From assembly GCA_961205875.1 (NCBI GenBank), contig OY540818.1, forward strand, positions 18,078,761-18,142,760: a stretch of DNA of 64,000 nucleotides, given 5' to 3'. Source of the stretch: Sialis fuliginosa (Eukaryota; Arthropoda; Insecta; Megaloptera; Sialidae). Positions within the stretch are counted from its first letter, which is position 1, and every line of letters begins with the position of its first letter. Below are positions 1 to 10,170 of the stretch, in pieces. Position numbers and translations under genes: made by a program. Under the pieces are notes generated by a model that was not told the DNA's origin, did no database searches, and saw only the letters and a program-made list of their open reading frames with translations.

Positions 1-839
1 GTTATTGGAAAAATAATTTTAAATAAAAAAAACAGCAATGAAAAAAAAATTCTTTTTTTTTTTTTTTTTCATTGATTTTGAGTAGTTAATTATTTTTTCG
101 AAATTTGTGGAACGTCACAACATGGGGGAAGGGTCACACAAATGTGATGAGCCCAGGGGGGTGGGGGGTAAAATGAAATTTGAGTGATTTAATTTATGGA
201 TGGTCCCTTATCATTTATCATTATTTTTGCAATTGGTTTGCATATTATTCTTTCAAGGTTTTGTAACTACCTTTTTATTATCACAATACATACAATCATT
301 TATTTGTTTTATATACACAATACTTATCGGTACCTACCAAATTATTTGATTATTTTATATAATCAATATCGAAAATTACATTATTTTGTATTTAATATTT
401 AATTTGGGAGAGTCATGTCAACTTATATACATCTGATTACTAAGTTTGTATTGTAATTAGAAAGAGAAAACTTATTTTTATCTGTTTGGATCCCCTAAGA
501 TTTTACTGACCCCCCCCCCCCCCACTACGTTCCCTTGATTATTTTATATCTGTTAATAATTCAGGTACAATCAATTCTTCAAACACCTGAAGTAAAATAT
601 TTCAGTCAGCAAAAAATAATATTGAAATTAGGGTATTTGTATTTAGTAACTAATTAAAAATTCACAAATACAAAATGTTTTGTTTTCAATGTTTGGCCTG
701 CAACGATTTTGAAGTTTTATGAAAGTATCAGCCATTTTTTTTAAGGACATTTATGGTTGGTATCATTGCGGTCAATACTTCAAGTACATTTAAAAATAGT
801 CAAAAGTACTCGATATATTTGAAAATAGCACACATTACT
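1..839. other. AT-rich flank, no gene
   Basis: No coding potential is supported here. The 68-codon open frame at 196-402 is a run of Ile/Tyr/Phe codons expected from AT-rich DNA. Visible structure is a T17 run (53-69), bracketed by gcaatg and cattg so that it can fold, and a C14 run at 510-523. Confidence 0.6.
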
Positions 840-1052
840 CATAGAGATAATATAACATAAAACAGGTGAGGCAGCCGATAAAGTGAATCTTCGGTAGAAA
901 GAGAAAGAAAAAATGGTGACCTATTCCATCTTTGTTAAACACGCATATATACTTCTTTCTTACTCCCACTTGGGAATGAATGGGTTTCCTTTCTCTTATT
1001 ACTTAAGCGTCGCTTCCACTTACATGAAGTGCTATGTTATATTATCTCTATG
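840..1052. mobile_element. 213-bp MITE with 20-bp perfect terminal inverted repeats
   Basis: The 20 bases at 840-859 (catagagataatataacata) are the exact reverse complement of 1033-1052. The interior is non-coding and has a purine-rich stretch (gaaagagaaagaaa). Related purine-rich segments next to a gacatagagca motif occur at 18832-18890 and, inverted, at 36246-36325, which suggests a dispersed family. No clear target duplication is visible, so the superfamily is undetermined. Confidence 0.7.
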
Positions 1053-1364
1053 ATTTTCAAGAGTATTTTAAAGAAGTATTTGTGACAACTCTGATTGGAA
1101 TTATGTAATGCACTTTTTAATCATATAAAAATAATTATTGTAATATATCAAAATATTTTATTCTCTTTACTACTATATTTATGATCTCAATGAACTAATA
1201 ATTTTGTTTAGTATTTTCAAAAAATTCATTTAATAAAAATGTTCGTTGAAATCATTATTATATTTAATTTAGGTGAAGTCTTGTTTATAAACCAAAATTG
1301 TTTATTTTTTTAATAAAAATCAATAAATGGTTTATATATGAGATTTTTCTTTAATTTTCTGTAT

Positions 1365-1451
1365 ATACTGGGTGTTAAAAAAAAAACATTACAAATCGTT
1401 TTTCGAAATATACTTTTAATTCAAATTGTTTTTTTTTTTAACACCTGGTAT
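1365..1451. repeat. short hairpin-type inverted repeat
   Basis: The left arm atactgggtgttaaaaaaaa and a right arm ending ttttttttaacacctggtat are near-perfect reverse complements of about 23 bp around a ~40 bp loop. The termini and size fit a tiny MITE remnant. The rest of 1053-2022 is AT-rich with nothing else recognisable. Confidence 0.55.
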
Positions 1452-2022
1452 GTCTTCTATTATATTATGTATAATGCAGAATTAATGATAGATTGAATTT
1501 TTATATATATAGACTGTCACTTTTGGATGGTATTTTTTTCTATTTATTTTATTATTATAAGACTGATAATAAATGATTTTGTAATGATCTCTGAAATTTT
1601 AAGATTAAAGTAATTTTATTAAGTAATTGTATATTTAAAATACAAGATATATTTTGAGACTAATCAATAAATAAAAAATTATCAGCTGTAATAAATTGCA
1701 TTTAGATTTAATACTGCATTATCATATACATATTTATATCATAATTATGTGTAAATCAAATTTATATAATAATATTAATTTACATTAGTTTTAAATTAAC
1801 GATAATTTACCACAAGAGTTAAAAACTTTAAATGTTTAATTATAATGTATATAATTGTTTGAATAAAGAGTATTATAAAAATAAAACATTAATATACTTA
1901 CATTTCTCTATTTGTTAAAATTTATCTGCGAAGCTGTCGTCAGATATCTGTGATACTAACCGCACTTTTAGCTGCAAATAACAGATTTTGAATCTTCCTG
2001 AAAAAGGACTAAGAAATAAAAG

Positions 2023-4209
2023 TCAAACATAAAATTTGATTACTTTATTTTTCTGAACAACACTTTTCTGTACAGGCTTTGGATTATCATCATCGAGACC
2101 TTCTAAATCATTTGAAGAAAATGTTTTCACCGTAATTGCATTATTTTCTTTCTGTTGCATATTCTGTGGACAATCCTTTTTAAAATGTGTCACATCCCCG
2201 CATAATTTACAAGCACCTCCTTGTGGGTATAAACCTTTAGGATTATCAGGACACTGTTTAGCAATATGTCCTTGCTCTTTGCATATAAAACAAGATGCGT
2301 AGTTGAAACGCTCCCCTTTAACTATTTTACAATTAAAATGCGTGTGTTCTGTAGAGCCACATTTAAAACATATTCCAGAATTACAAGTCTCCATATTTTC
2401 TGTACCCACTTCTGGACAATCTGATAATAAATGTCCGGATTTCCGACAGTGGAAGCATACCTTCTTGCGATCACGAGTTAAATTCTTCTCTGCTTTTCGC
2501 CTTTCTAGTTTTAACACGCGTGTAATTTCATTTCTGGGAATGCCTTTACTGATTAATTGTTTTCGAAGATCATGCAGACGGTTTGCGTCAGATATTTTGA
2601 TTGGGAAACCATCGTATCTTACGACTTCTTCTTCTTGTCCGTCAATAATGACATGCTGTTTTTCTATATCGGGTTTACGGCGTTTGTGTTCTTTTTCGAC
2701 GTCAGATATGGGGAATTTTCGTTTTCCATCAATTTTTTTTGCTTCTTTGTTGTTTTCTATTGTGTTATCCTCTTTGATTTTTTTGTTTTTACGAGATTTG
2801 TCAATAGTGACGTGCTGTTTTTCTGTATTGGGTTTAGAATGTTTGTGTTCTTTTTCGATATCGGATATGGGGAATTTTTTTTGTATTACTTCTTTATTAT
2901 TTTCTATCTTGTTATTTTTTTTGATTTTTTTGTTTTTAGGAGATATGTTATTATTATTTTCTTTATTGGATTTCCTTTTAGAAGTAATATTATTTTGAGT
3001 TTGTTCTGATTGATTATTATTTTTCGTTTCTTCATTTTTATTTAATTCTTGTTTATTATTTTCTTCATTTTTGATTAATTTTTCTTTATCATTTTCTTCC
3101 GTTAATAATTTTTTCTCTAATTTATGTTGTTTTTTCTTATTTTTCTTTCTAAGGTTTCTCTTTGCATTTTTACTAAGTATTACTGACTTTTCTTCTATTT
3201 TATCTTCACTATTTTCTTCTTCTTTCTGTTCTGTATCAACTTGATTTAATTCTTCTTTATTATTTTGTTTTTTCTTTCCTTTTTCTTTTGTATCATTTTT
3301 TTTCACGCTACAAAAAACATTCAACGTTTCTTTGGGATCAGGTTCATCATTCCATGAATTGTCCAATTCAAAAGGGTTTTCATCAATATTCCCTTTCTTA
3401 ACTTCAACCTCTATCAATTGTATTTCATTTTTATTAACTGGCATATCATTTTTAACTTTTTTTGATTTTTTCTTAATAATTACATTTTTATCTTTTATAG
3501 ATTTATTAACAAAATCATCAACTTTCTCACATTTCACACTGTTTGATTTTTTATTTTTCTTCTTAAGTTTTTTTGTTGATGTTTTCGGAGAATTATTTTC
3601 AATCAAATTAGCCGGACTCTGTTGGTTTTCTGATTTTTCAACAGGATTTGTATTGATTTCTATATTTTCAAGAGACATTTTTTTCTTTTTCTTTTTAGAT
3701 ATAATATTTGTGCTTTCAACAATACTATTTTCATCAATAATTTGTTTATGTTCATTTTCAATACCATTTATTTGTTTTTTCTTATTTTTCTTCTTATTGC
3801 AACCGTTAGTTTTTAATTTTTCTTCTAGCAAGCCGACAATGCCATCATACTTTGAAATCATTTCTGGAGCTTCTTTTTCTTCACAAAATTGATTAATATC
3901 TGCTTCAATATCTTCGTTCATATTTTCATCATCTGTCTTTTTCTTTATATTTTTCTTCCCTTCTTTTATTTTACCATTATCATTCTCTTCTTTAAATTCA
4001 CACCATTCTGATTTGACGGTCTGTGATTTTTTTAAGAATTCATCATACTTAGTTTGACGTTGTTCATCAAATTGTTTTTTACCTTTCATGAATTCTTTCT
4101 CCACTTGTTTATTTATAAGTTGTTTTTTCATAACATTCCACGGTGTAGAATTTTCAGGCAACCGTTCATTAGATGCTTTTGATCCTTTGGCTCTCGCAAA
4201 ACGTGTCAT
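2023..4209 (-). CDS. ZCCHC9: ZCCHC9-like nuclear zinc-knuckle protein (728 aa)
   Basis: A single uninterrupted coding exon runs from ATG (4207-4209) to TGA (2023-2025). The start is chosen because the first residues, MTRFAR, match the conserved MTRWAR-type opening of ZCCHC9. Four C-x2-C-x4-H-x4-C knuckles lie at residues 585-598, 614-627, 640-653 and 667-680. The family-typical CPDNPKGLY stretch follows the third knuckle and a KKDCP end closes the fourth. Vertebrate ZCCHC9 is about 270 residues, so this protein is much longer. Roughly residues 60-520 are a Lys/Asn/Glu-rich, probably disordered insertion with many KKKK nuclear/nucleolar-type signals and a duplicated 53-residue unit. Family knowledge: nuclear/nucleolar RNA- or DNA-binding knuckle proteins, with the mammalian member reported to dampen MAPK reporter activity; the exact role is unsettled. 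Orthology is strong; function here is inferred. It is divergent from the Rap1-like gene. Confidence 0.9.
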   Translation of the reverse strand: MTRFARAKGSKASNERLPENSTPWNVMKKQLINKQVEKEFMKGKKQFDEQRQTKYDEFLKKSQTVKSEWCEFKEENDNGKIKEGKKNIKKKTDDENMNEDIEADINQFCEEKEAPEMISKYDGIVGLLEEKLKTNGCNKKKNKKKQINGIENEHKQIIDENSIVESTNIISKKKKKKMSLENIEINTNPVEKSENQQSPANLIENNSPKTSTKKLKKKNKKSNSVKCEKVDDFVNKSIKDKNVIIKKKSKKVKNDMPVNKNEIQLIEVEVKKGNIDENPFELDNSWNDEPDPKETLNVFCSVKKNDTKEKGKKKQNNKEELNQVDTEQKEEENSEDKIEEKSVILSKNAKRNLRKKNKKKQHKLEKKLLTEENDKEKLIKNEENNKQELNKNEETKNNNQSEQTQNNITSKRKSNKENNNNISPKNKKIKKNNKIENNKEVIQKKFPISDIEKEHKHSKPNTEKQHVTIDKSRKNKKIKEDNTIENNKEAKKIDGKRKFPISDVEKEHKRRKPDIEKQHVIIDGQEEEVVRYDGFPIKISDANRLHDLRKQLISKGIPRNEITRVLKLERRKAEKNLTRDRKKVCFHCRKSGHLLSDCPEVGTENMETCNSGICFKCGSTEHTHFNCKIVKGERFNYASCFICKEQGHIAKQCPDNPKGLYPQGGACKLCGDVTHFKKDCPQNMQQKENNAITVKTFSSNDLEGLDDDNPKPVQKSVVQKNKVIKFYV
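2641..2878 (-). repeat. duplicated 53-codon unit inside the ZCCHC9-like gene
   Basis: Two copies of a stretch encoding KFPISD(I/V)EKEHK...EKQHV(T/I)ID lie 159 bp apart (exactly 53 codons), at about residues 445-523. The in-frame spacing and high DNA similarity show a local duplication in the disordered insertion, just upstream of the conserved C-terminal part. Confidence 0.8.
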
Positions 4210-4808
4210 TTTAAATAATCTAAAAATTAAAAGACCATTTAATAAACTATTTTTAAATCTGTTTAGGTGAATGACAACATCGTATCAATTATTCTTGTTA
4301 TGTATTATAATAATTCAAACATTGAGTACACGTAAAATAACATACCTAAAACAATTTTAGATGAATTTTAATAAAATGTATATAAGTCATGTACACATGT
4401 GTGAAATGTTAGGTTATATATTATTATCAATAGAAGCAATAGAAGTTGAAAATTTTGACAGTTTTAGCAACATACATATGCTTTATCAGTGTTCTTGTCA
4501 TTTTCAACCAATCAGAGGAAAGATACTTTTAAATGATTGGTTTGACCAATCAGAAGGAGCAACTGGAAACGTCAGATGACGTCATAATACCCATAGAGTG
4601 TATGTAAAAACGATTGCCAGTTTTTTAACGTTGAGTGTCGCTTCTGGAGTATCTTTATTCTGTGATTTTTGTGCGATTATGGCGGGTTAAAAATGCAACT
4701 TTTTTTGGAAAATTAATTAAAATTAATTGTTAACTAAGTATGTATGAATTTTAATACGTTTCCTCGATTAATATTTTATATAATCTTTACACACTAACAA
4801 AACACAAA
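4210..4808. promoter_or_regulatory. shared divergent promoter region with CCAAT boxes and a CRE
   Basis: This 599 bp interval separates the two divergent start codons. A cluster at 4508-4584 holds CCAAT at 4508-4512, an inverted CCAAT (ATTGG) at 4536-4540, CCAAT at 4546-4550 and the perfect palindrome TGACGTCA at 4577-4584. CCAAT boxes are the classical NF-Y site and TGACGTCA the CREB/ATF site; paired with a head-to-head arrangement they are typical of bidirectional promoters. No convincing TATA box is placed. Transcription starts cannot be read from the sequence. Shared regulation is an inference. Confidence 0.6.
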
Positions 4809-7800
4809 ATGTCAGATAAGACGTAAGATATAATTTTTTACTTGAAACTCATGTTATTTCATGTTTACACTTTTTAAAATTAATTAAAGTTTTTATTTTT
4901 AATTTAGCAGTCAAACGAATACATGTGACGCATGTGACGATGAACAAATAATAAAATATATAGTAGAAAACAATGCATATAATATGATATCTGGAAATAG
5001 ATTATGGCAAGAAATAATTTCAGATAGCATTTGTGTACGTATATCTATAAATAATATGATCTATATTATAGTAAATTACAATTCCCAATTAATTTTTAGA
5101 GTGCCGAGAATGATTGGATATCTCTGAAGAAATATTTTCATAACATTATTTTATTAAAAATACAAGGAGGTACCTTTTCCTTTTTAACCGAAGAACACAT
5201 AAATGCTTTTGTAAAGAATACGTATGTATTTCATTAAAATTGGTATTTATTTCTACTTATATGATTTATTTTATTTTAGAGCTGAATTAGAATTGAGTGA
5301 AGGGTCTTCTAATAGCAATTATTGTACCTTAAATTCAGAAGAGAATAAAAAGAGTTCAGAAAATTCTAATCAAGCTGAAAGCATTTTTTTGACAGCAACC
5401 AGTGAAAACCAACAAAGTATTATTGAAACAAATTTAAAACCAATTGATGATAATGATATCTCTTTTAGTGACACTAGTCAAAAGGATAATAATTTACTTG
5501 TAAAATTATGTAACATCCAAGATCTACTGAATATTTTAGAAAGTGATGCAGAAAAATCAGATAGCAGGAATAATTCAACTGGACTCAATTTACAAGAAAG
5601 CGTAAAAAATGTGAATATTTTAGAACAGTCTGATCAGGAAAAAGATAGAGGAAAAAAGACAATTGAAGTACAATTGGGAAATCAAGAAGAAGAACTTGGA
5701 TCAGGCGATTACAATGAAATAATTGAATCATCTGGTGAAGAAAATAATAGAAATAAAAGTGATGTAGAAAAATCAGATGACCGAAATAATTTAGCCAAAC
5801 TCAGTTTACAAGAAACCGTAACAAATTTGAATATTTTAGAACAATCTGATCAGGAAAAAGATAGAGGAAAAAAGACAATTGAAGTTCAATTGGGAAATCA
5901 AGAAGAAGAACTTGTATCAGGCGATTACAATGAAATAATTGAATCATCTGGTGAAGAAATCAATAGAAATAAAAGTGATGCAGAGAAATCAGATGATCGA
6001 AATAATTTAGCCAAACTCAGTTTACAAGAAAACATAAAAAATGTCAATATTTTAGAACAGTCAGATCAGGAAGAAGATAGAGGATCAAAGAAAATTGAAG
6101 TACAATTGGGAAATCAAGAAGAAGAACTTGTATCAGGCGATTACAATGAAATAATTGAATCATCTGGTGAAGAAAAGAATAGAAATAAAAGTGATGTAGA
6201 AAAATCAGATGACCAAAATAATTTAGCCAAACTCAGTTTACAAGAAAACGTAACAGCTGTGAATATTTTAGAACAGTCTGATCAGGAAAAAGATAGAGGA
6301 TCAAAGAAAATTGAAGTCCAATTGGGAAATCAAGAAGAAGAACTTGGATCAGGCAATTGCAATGAAATAATTGAATCATCTGGTGAAGAAAAGAATAGAA
6401 ATAAAAATGATGCAGAGAAATCAGATGACGGAAATAATTCTACTGAACTCAGTTTACAAGAAAACATAACAAATGTGAATTTAGAACAGTCTGATCATGA
6501 AAAAGATAAAGGATCAAAGAAACTTGAAGTAAGTAGTGAATTAATTGATTCATCTGGTGAACAAAGCAATATCAAATCAATTTTGAATAAATTTTCCAAT
6601 GATGAAATTAATTCAGTATTAGCAGTGTACAGTCCTCGGATAAGTGATGATAAGGTGATATTTGTATCGAATATTAATAGCCTAATGACTAGTGATTTAA
6701 CAAGTAGTTCATCTCAGAATAATAACAATAGCAGTGCAGATAATGATTTGAATGTTAACAATAACGATTTTATTCGATTAGTTAATTATTTAGTTGATAG
6801 TGATAATCAGTCAATTAACAAAATTCCTGAAACGAGTAAATTAAAAAATGATAACAGAACCGATTTTATTCAATTTGTCAACTTAGGTGATGGCGATAGT
6901 CAGTTAATTAACCCAATTCCTGGAACGAGTAAATTAAAAAATGATAAAATTGAAAATGAATCTAAAATTTCCAACAATGATATTGAAGATACAATAACAT
7001 CTGAAGATAGAAATGTTTCAAAGCAATCTAATATCTGCATTATAAGTAACGAGTTGGTTGTAAGTTCTTCTAGAAAATTAAAACGGCATTCTAGTAAAGA
7101 AGATATTTATATGGATTACCAACCTCAGCGTAAAAAAAAAGTTCCCATTTACGATTTCAAAAACTTCAAATCAAAATATGAACATCTTTCTTTATTTAAT
7201 AAAAGTACATGTGATTCAACCACGAGTAAAGAAAAAGGGAAACAAATTATTACTAATCGCAATATTATTAAAAAGAAATCAAAAAAGACTTTAAACAGCG
7301 ATTTGAAAACACAATCATCAATGGGAGGGAGTATTAACAGTGATGCAATCAGTAAAAATGTATTTTGTTCATCAACTTCGATCCGAAGCAATGATACTAT
7401 ATTTGAAATCGAAAGTTGTAACAGCGGTGCAGGAAAAGTAAACAAACAAAATGATATTGACTTGCATGTTTCGTCCAATGAAGAAGATGCACGCCTTACA
7501 AATGTTAGAACAAGTACAATTGTACATCCTCATTTATATGATTCAGATTCGCACGTTTCATCCAATAAAGAAGATGTACATCTTACAAATGTTAGAACAA
7601 ATACAATTGTACATCCTCGTTTATATGATTCAGATTCAGATGCGCACGTTTCGTTCAATGAAGAAGATTCATGTTTTAGTTATGCTAGAACAAGTATAAT
7701 TGGACATCCTCGTTTGTCCGTTTCAGAATTAGATACAGACATTGAATACAATACGTGCTCAGAAGACGATTGTATTATAAATAAAACCAAGCAGAAAAGT

Positions 7801-8469
7801 AAAAACAATAAATGTACTGAATCTCGCAGAGATGTTATTGTTATTAGCAGTGATTCAGATGATTTAATTTCTACAGAAAATAATAATCTTAAAAGGAAAC
7901 GGGTGAATAAAAATACAAAACGTACTTCTCCTGAGATTGATACTCGTAGGCGTAAAATCCGTTCAGAAGTTGATGATACTTTTTGCGATAATAACGATAA
8001 TGCGATCTGGACTACACGATTGTCGCCGATAGTTCAACAATCGAACTGTAAATGTAAGCATTCCTGTGATTGTAGTAAAAAACAAAAAAATCCAAAAAGT
8101 TCTGATGAATTTGACACTCCTATTCCACATCCAGTTAATACTAACCGTAATAATGAAAATGATAATATTCGTAGAAGAAGTTCTAGTGTTGAAGTAAATA
8201 ATAGTAATGAAGAACGTAGTAACTTTTCTACTCAAAATCGTCAAGTGCCTAAATCTAATGTGCTCAAATCTAAAAACGAAAAAGTTAAGTCGAATAATAA
8301 ACCGCATAGTAGATATGCAAAGTTCCGATGTTTGGTTTGCAAGCGATTGCATTTGTTTGTACGCAGTACCACGATAAAAAGATTCTATATTGATTGTCTA
8401 GATTGCAATGTAAGATATAAATGTACAGAAGATGTCTTGGGGGATTTGACAGCTAGAAAGTGTAAATAA
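4809..8469 (+). CDS. Rap1-type Myb-domain protein with tandem repeats and C-terminal zinc-ribbon-like motif (1150 aa, 4 exons)
   Basis: Proposed coding exons are 4809-4822, 4908-5034, 5100-5221 and 5280-8469. Introns are 85, 65 and 58 bp, all GT-AG, and phases join cleanly into 1150 codons plus stop. Residues about 15-65 match the Rap1 (TERF2IP) Myb pattern: an acidic start, IIKYIVEN, SGNRLWQEI, then DWISLKKYF with Trp38 and Trp53. A FLTEEHINAF segment (75-84) follows, as in other Rap1-Myb proteins. Then come a Ser/Asn/Glu-rich region with 72-residue tandem repeats (176-463, decayed copy to ~518), a second duplication (584-643), 29-31-residue repeats (from 817), a SUMO-interaction-like DVIVISSDSDD (939-949), a basic NLS-like KRKR, a Cys cluster (1011, 1013, 1017, 1019) and C-x2-C-x18-C-x2-C (1105, 1108, 1127, 1130). 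Rap1 proteins act at telomeres and in transcription. No BRCT or Rap1 C-terminal domain is recognised, so telomere function is only a hypothesis. The 3 Myb exons are small and need transcript support. Confidence 0.75.
5542..6573 (+). repeat. coding tandem repeat, 216-bp (72-codon) unit, 4 full copies plus a decayed fifth
   Basis: Units begin at 5542, 5758, 5974, 6190 and 6406, each exactly 216 bp apart. Each encodes an acidic Ser/Asn/Gln-rich module with LEQSDQEKDRG, IEVQLGNQEEEL and NEIIESSGEE. Copies 1-4 are nearly identical at the DNA level; the fifth loses the middle of the module. Low divergence implies recent amplification or ongoing homogenisation, so copy number is likely variable between individuals. 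Confidence 0.92.
7465..7737 (+). repeat. coding tandem repeat, 29-31 codons, 3 copies
   Basis: Copies begin at 7465, 7552 and 7645 (spacing 87 and 93 bp). Each encodes HVS(S/F)N-E/K-ED followed by a (V/A)RT(S/N)-(T/I)I and an HP-(H/R)L segment. The third copy is the most diverged. It lies upstream of the SUMO-interaction-like motif in the same protein. Confidence 0.85.
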
Positions 8470-8535
8470 ATATTGTTTTTTTTTGAGCTGAGATAAATTA
8501 GACTATAATTTTCTATTCAAAATGTCAATGTTGTT

Positions 8536-8541
8536 AATAAA
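8536..8541 (+). terminator. candidate poly(A) signal of the Rap1-like gene
   Basis: AATAAA lies 67 bp past the stop codon and is followed by a G/T-rich stretch (cttgtgtttattg) about 4-16 bp downstream. A second AATAAA overlaps the stop codon itself (8465-8470) but is less plausible as the main signal. Confidence 0.55.
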
Positions 8542-8614
8542 AATCTTGTGTTTATTGAAATTACCTGGGGAAAATGATCAGATTTAATACATTAACTAAT
8601 CTATACTCTATTTC

Positions 8615-8703
8615 ATTTAAGAATGCAGTGGTTGCCGTGATTTTTGACGGTAAAATGCACGATTCGTACCGTCAAAATCCCGACAACCACTGCATTCTTA
8701 AAT
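8615..8703. repeat. 89-bp hairpin with 37-38 bp arms
   Basis: Arms 8615-8652 and 8667-8703 are reverse complements except for one extra T and two to three mismatches; the loop is 14 nt (8653-8666). It lies 74 bp past the poly(A) signal. It could be a snap-back MITE or the foot of a longer 3' UTR hairpin. No coding role; a short open frame crossing it (8574-8777) is dismissed. Confidence 0.75.
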
Positions 8704-8957
8704 TTGATATGCCATCAGATATAAAATCAGATTTAATTAGATCTAGGCATATTTTATCAAGTTTGACATCGATATAAAGTTTGATTTAATCAGATCTATT
8801 TAATTATGTACTTAGATAAAATTGGATCAAATATTGAATTGATTCAGATCAGATCTGTTCATATAAAAGATAAAAATGTTTTTATAAATTTTTATTTTGT
8901 TATCAAGTATTTTTACTATAAAATAATATTTTTATAACATCAATATGATAGTTTTAT

Positions 8958-9215
8958 CTCCGGTATTATAAAGAAGCTTGCAAGCACTCTCAAATGGGGT
9001 ATTAAATATTTACTAGTATCTATAAATGTAACACAGTTGGTGACTTTGACCGTACAAAATAATTTTCATAATATAACCACTGTTTTAATACCGTTGCTGT
9101 GCGAAACTTGTCAAAGTCTTCAACAAACTCCAAAAGAAGTGTCATATAATTTTGATATCTCATTTGAAAGTGCTTGCAAGCTAGCAAATTTGCAAGCTCC
9201 TTTATAATACTGGAC
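8958..9215. mobile_element. MITE family A, copy 1 (tccggtattataaag termini)
   Basis: Ends tccggtattataaagaagct (left) and agctcctttataatactgga (right) are inverted repeats, extended by inner ttgcaagc segments. A better-preserved copy lies at 34272-34558 and a third, inverted, at 46597-46800; they share the internal ccgtacaaaataattttcat stretch. It is non-coding. Open frames inside it on either strand are by-products. Confidence 0.8.
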
Positions 9216-9287
9216 ATTAGTTTAAAAAATTATCTATTGTTGAATTTTGAAATTTCTTCAATTCATATTTATATGATTGTAAAACTA

Positions 9288-9907
9288 TACCTTTTACAGT
9301 ATGATTTCACACTTTTTTTTAATATACAGAGCTCAGATTACATAATGGAATAGAAGATTCCCTGGGTGATCAGGGTAGGTGATATTAATTCACACTTATG
9401 AAACATAATTATTTTTTGAAGTGTGAAATTAATTTCAAAAAAAGAATACATGTTTAAAGGTTTTTTATTCCTAACCTAACCTAACCCTAGGGGTTTTCCA
9501 AACCCCACAAAATTTAATAAGATTTTCCTGGCGCAATGAAGCAGCATAATATCGTTTGACATGGAGCAATGTCTTCCAGAATATCCATTCAAAATTCTGA
9601 AATTGATTGTTAGCACATGTAGAATTCAATATACATGGATTCTGCCCTCGATATGTTATTTTTCTAACGATTTAAAGGAACTCCACTTAAAAAAAATACA
9701 TGTTGAACGATATTATGCTGCATTATTACGCCAGGAAGACCTTATTGAAATGTGATATGATTAACTTGTAGGTATATTTAATATTATAAGGAATAAAAAA
9801 CTTTTAAATCTGTATTGATTTGTTGATATTAATTTCACACCTGATAAATTAATTTTCCTATATGTGAATTATGTTTTCATAAGTGTGAAATCATACTGTA
9901 AAAGGTA
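9288..9907. mobile_element. 620-bp non-autonomous element, TIRs of about 27 bp, TA target duplication
   Basis: The left end taccttttacagtatgattt is mirrored exactly at the right end (aaatcatactgtaaaaggta), and both are flanked by TA (9286-9287, 9908-9909), as for Tc1/mariner-type elements. Extra inverted copies of the cacactt/aagtgtgaaat motif occur inside. A CCTAA-like tract lies at 9474-9489. The 64-codon frame 9561-9755 resembles nothing I know. Confidence 0.75.
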
Positions 9908-9959
9908 TAGTAGATTAATATATGATTATTAAGGTACAAATTAAAATATATTTAAAAAT

Positions 9960-10170
9960 TAAATGTAGTTTTATTCGATTTCGCCCTGAACTAACTTGAA
10001 TTTTATTAGAACATTAATTCTGTACGATTTATAAAATATTATTTAATACATGATATTGCTCATTTAGCACAAATTTCACCAACCTAATACTCATTTAGCC
10101 ATTTTTTCTGTCATTTTATTTCTATAATGAACAAAAAATATTTTCTTAACGCTAGTTTATATTAACTATT
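9960..10170 (+). repeat. dispersed repeat family H, copy 1
   Basis: Segments containing ttcgatttcgccc, attttattagaacat, tgctcatttag and ttttcttaacgctagttta recur in the same order, inverted, at 33700-33925. Both are unassigned fragments of one interspersed repeat. The remaining 9908-10735 is AT-rich with a short TA run near 10620 and nothing else recognised. Confidence 0.6.

Noticed and set aside
2303..2998. 231-codon open frame on the plus strand
   Set aside because: It is antisense to the ZCCHC9-like gene; its Phe/Leu/Ile-rich composition mirrors the Lys/Asn/Glu codons of the real gene. The same holds for 2557-3009, 3332-3892 and 4088-4270.
5224..5279. Start codon at 5224 for the long ORF
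   Set aside because: It lies in a 58-bp GT-AG intron; the codons MYFIKIGIYFYLY are intron-like and upstream exons supply a conserved Myb domain in phase.
7963..8352. 129-codon open frame on the minus strand
   Set aside because: Antisense shadow of the last exon of the Rap1-like gene, with no domain. The same holds for 7149-7478 and the plus-strand 7451-7699.
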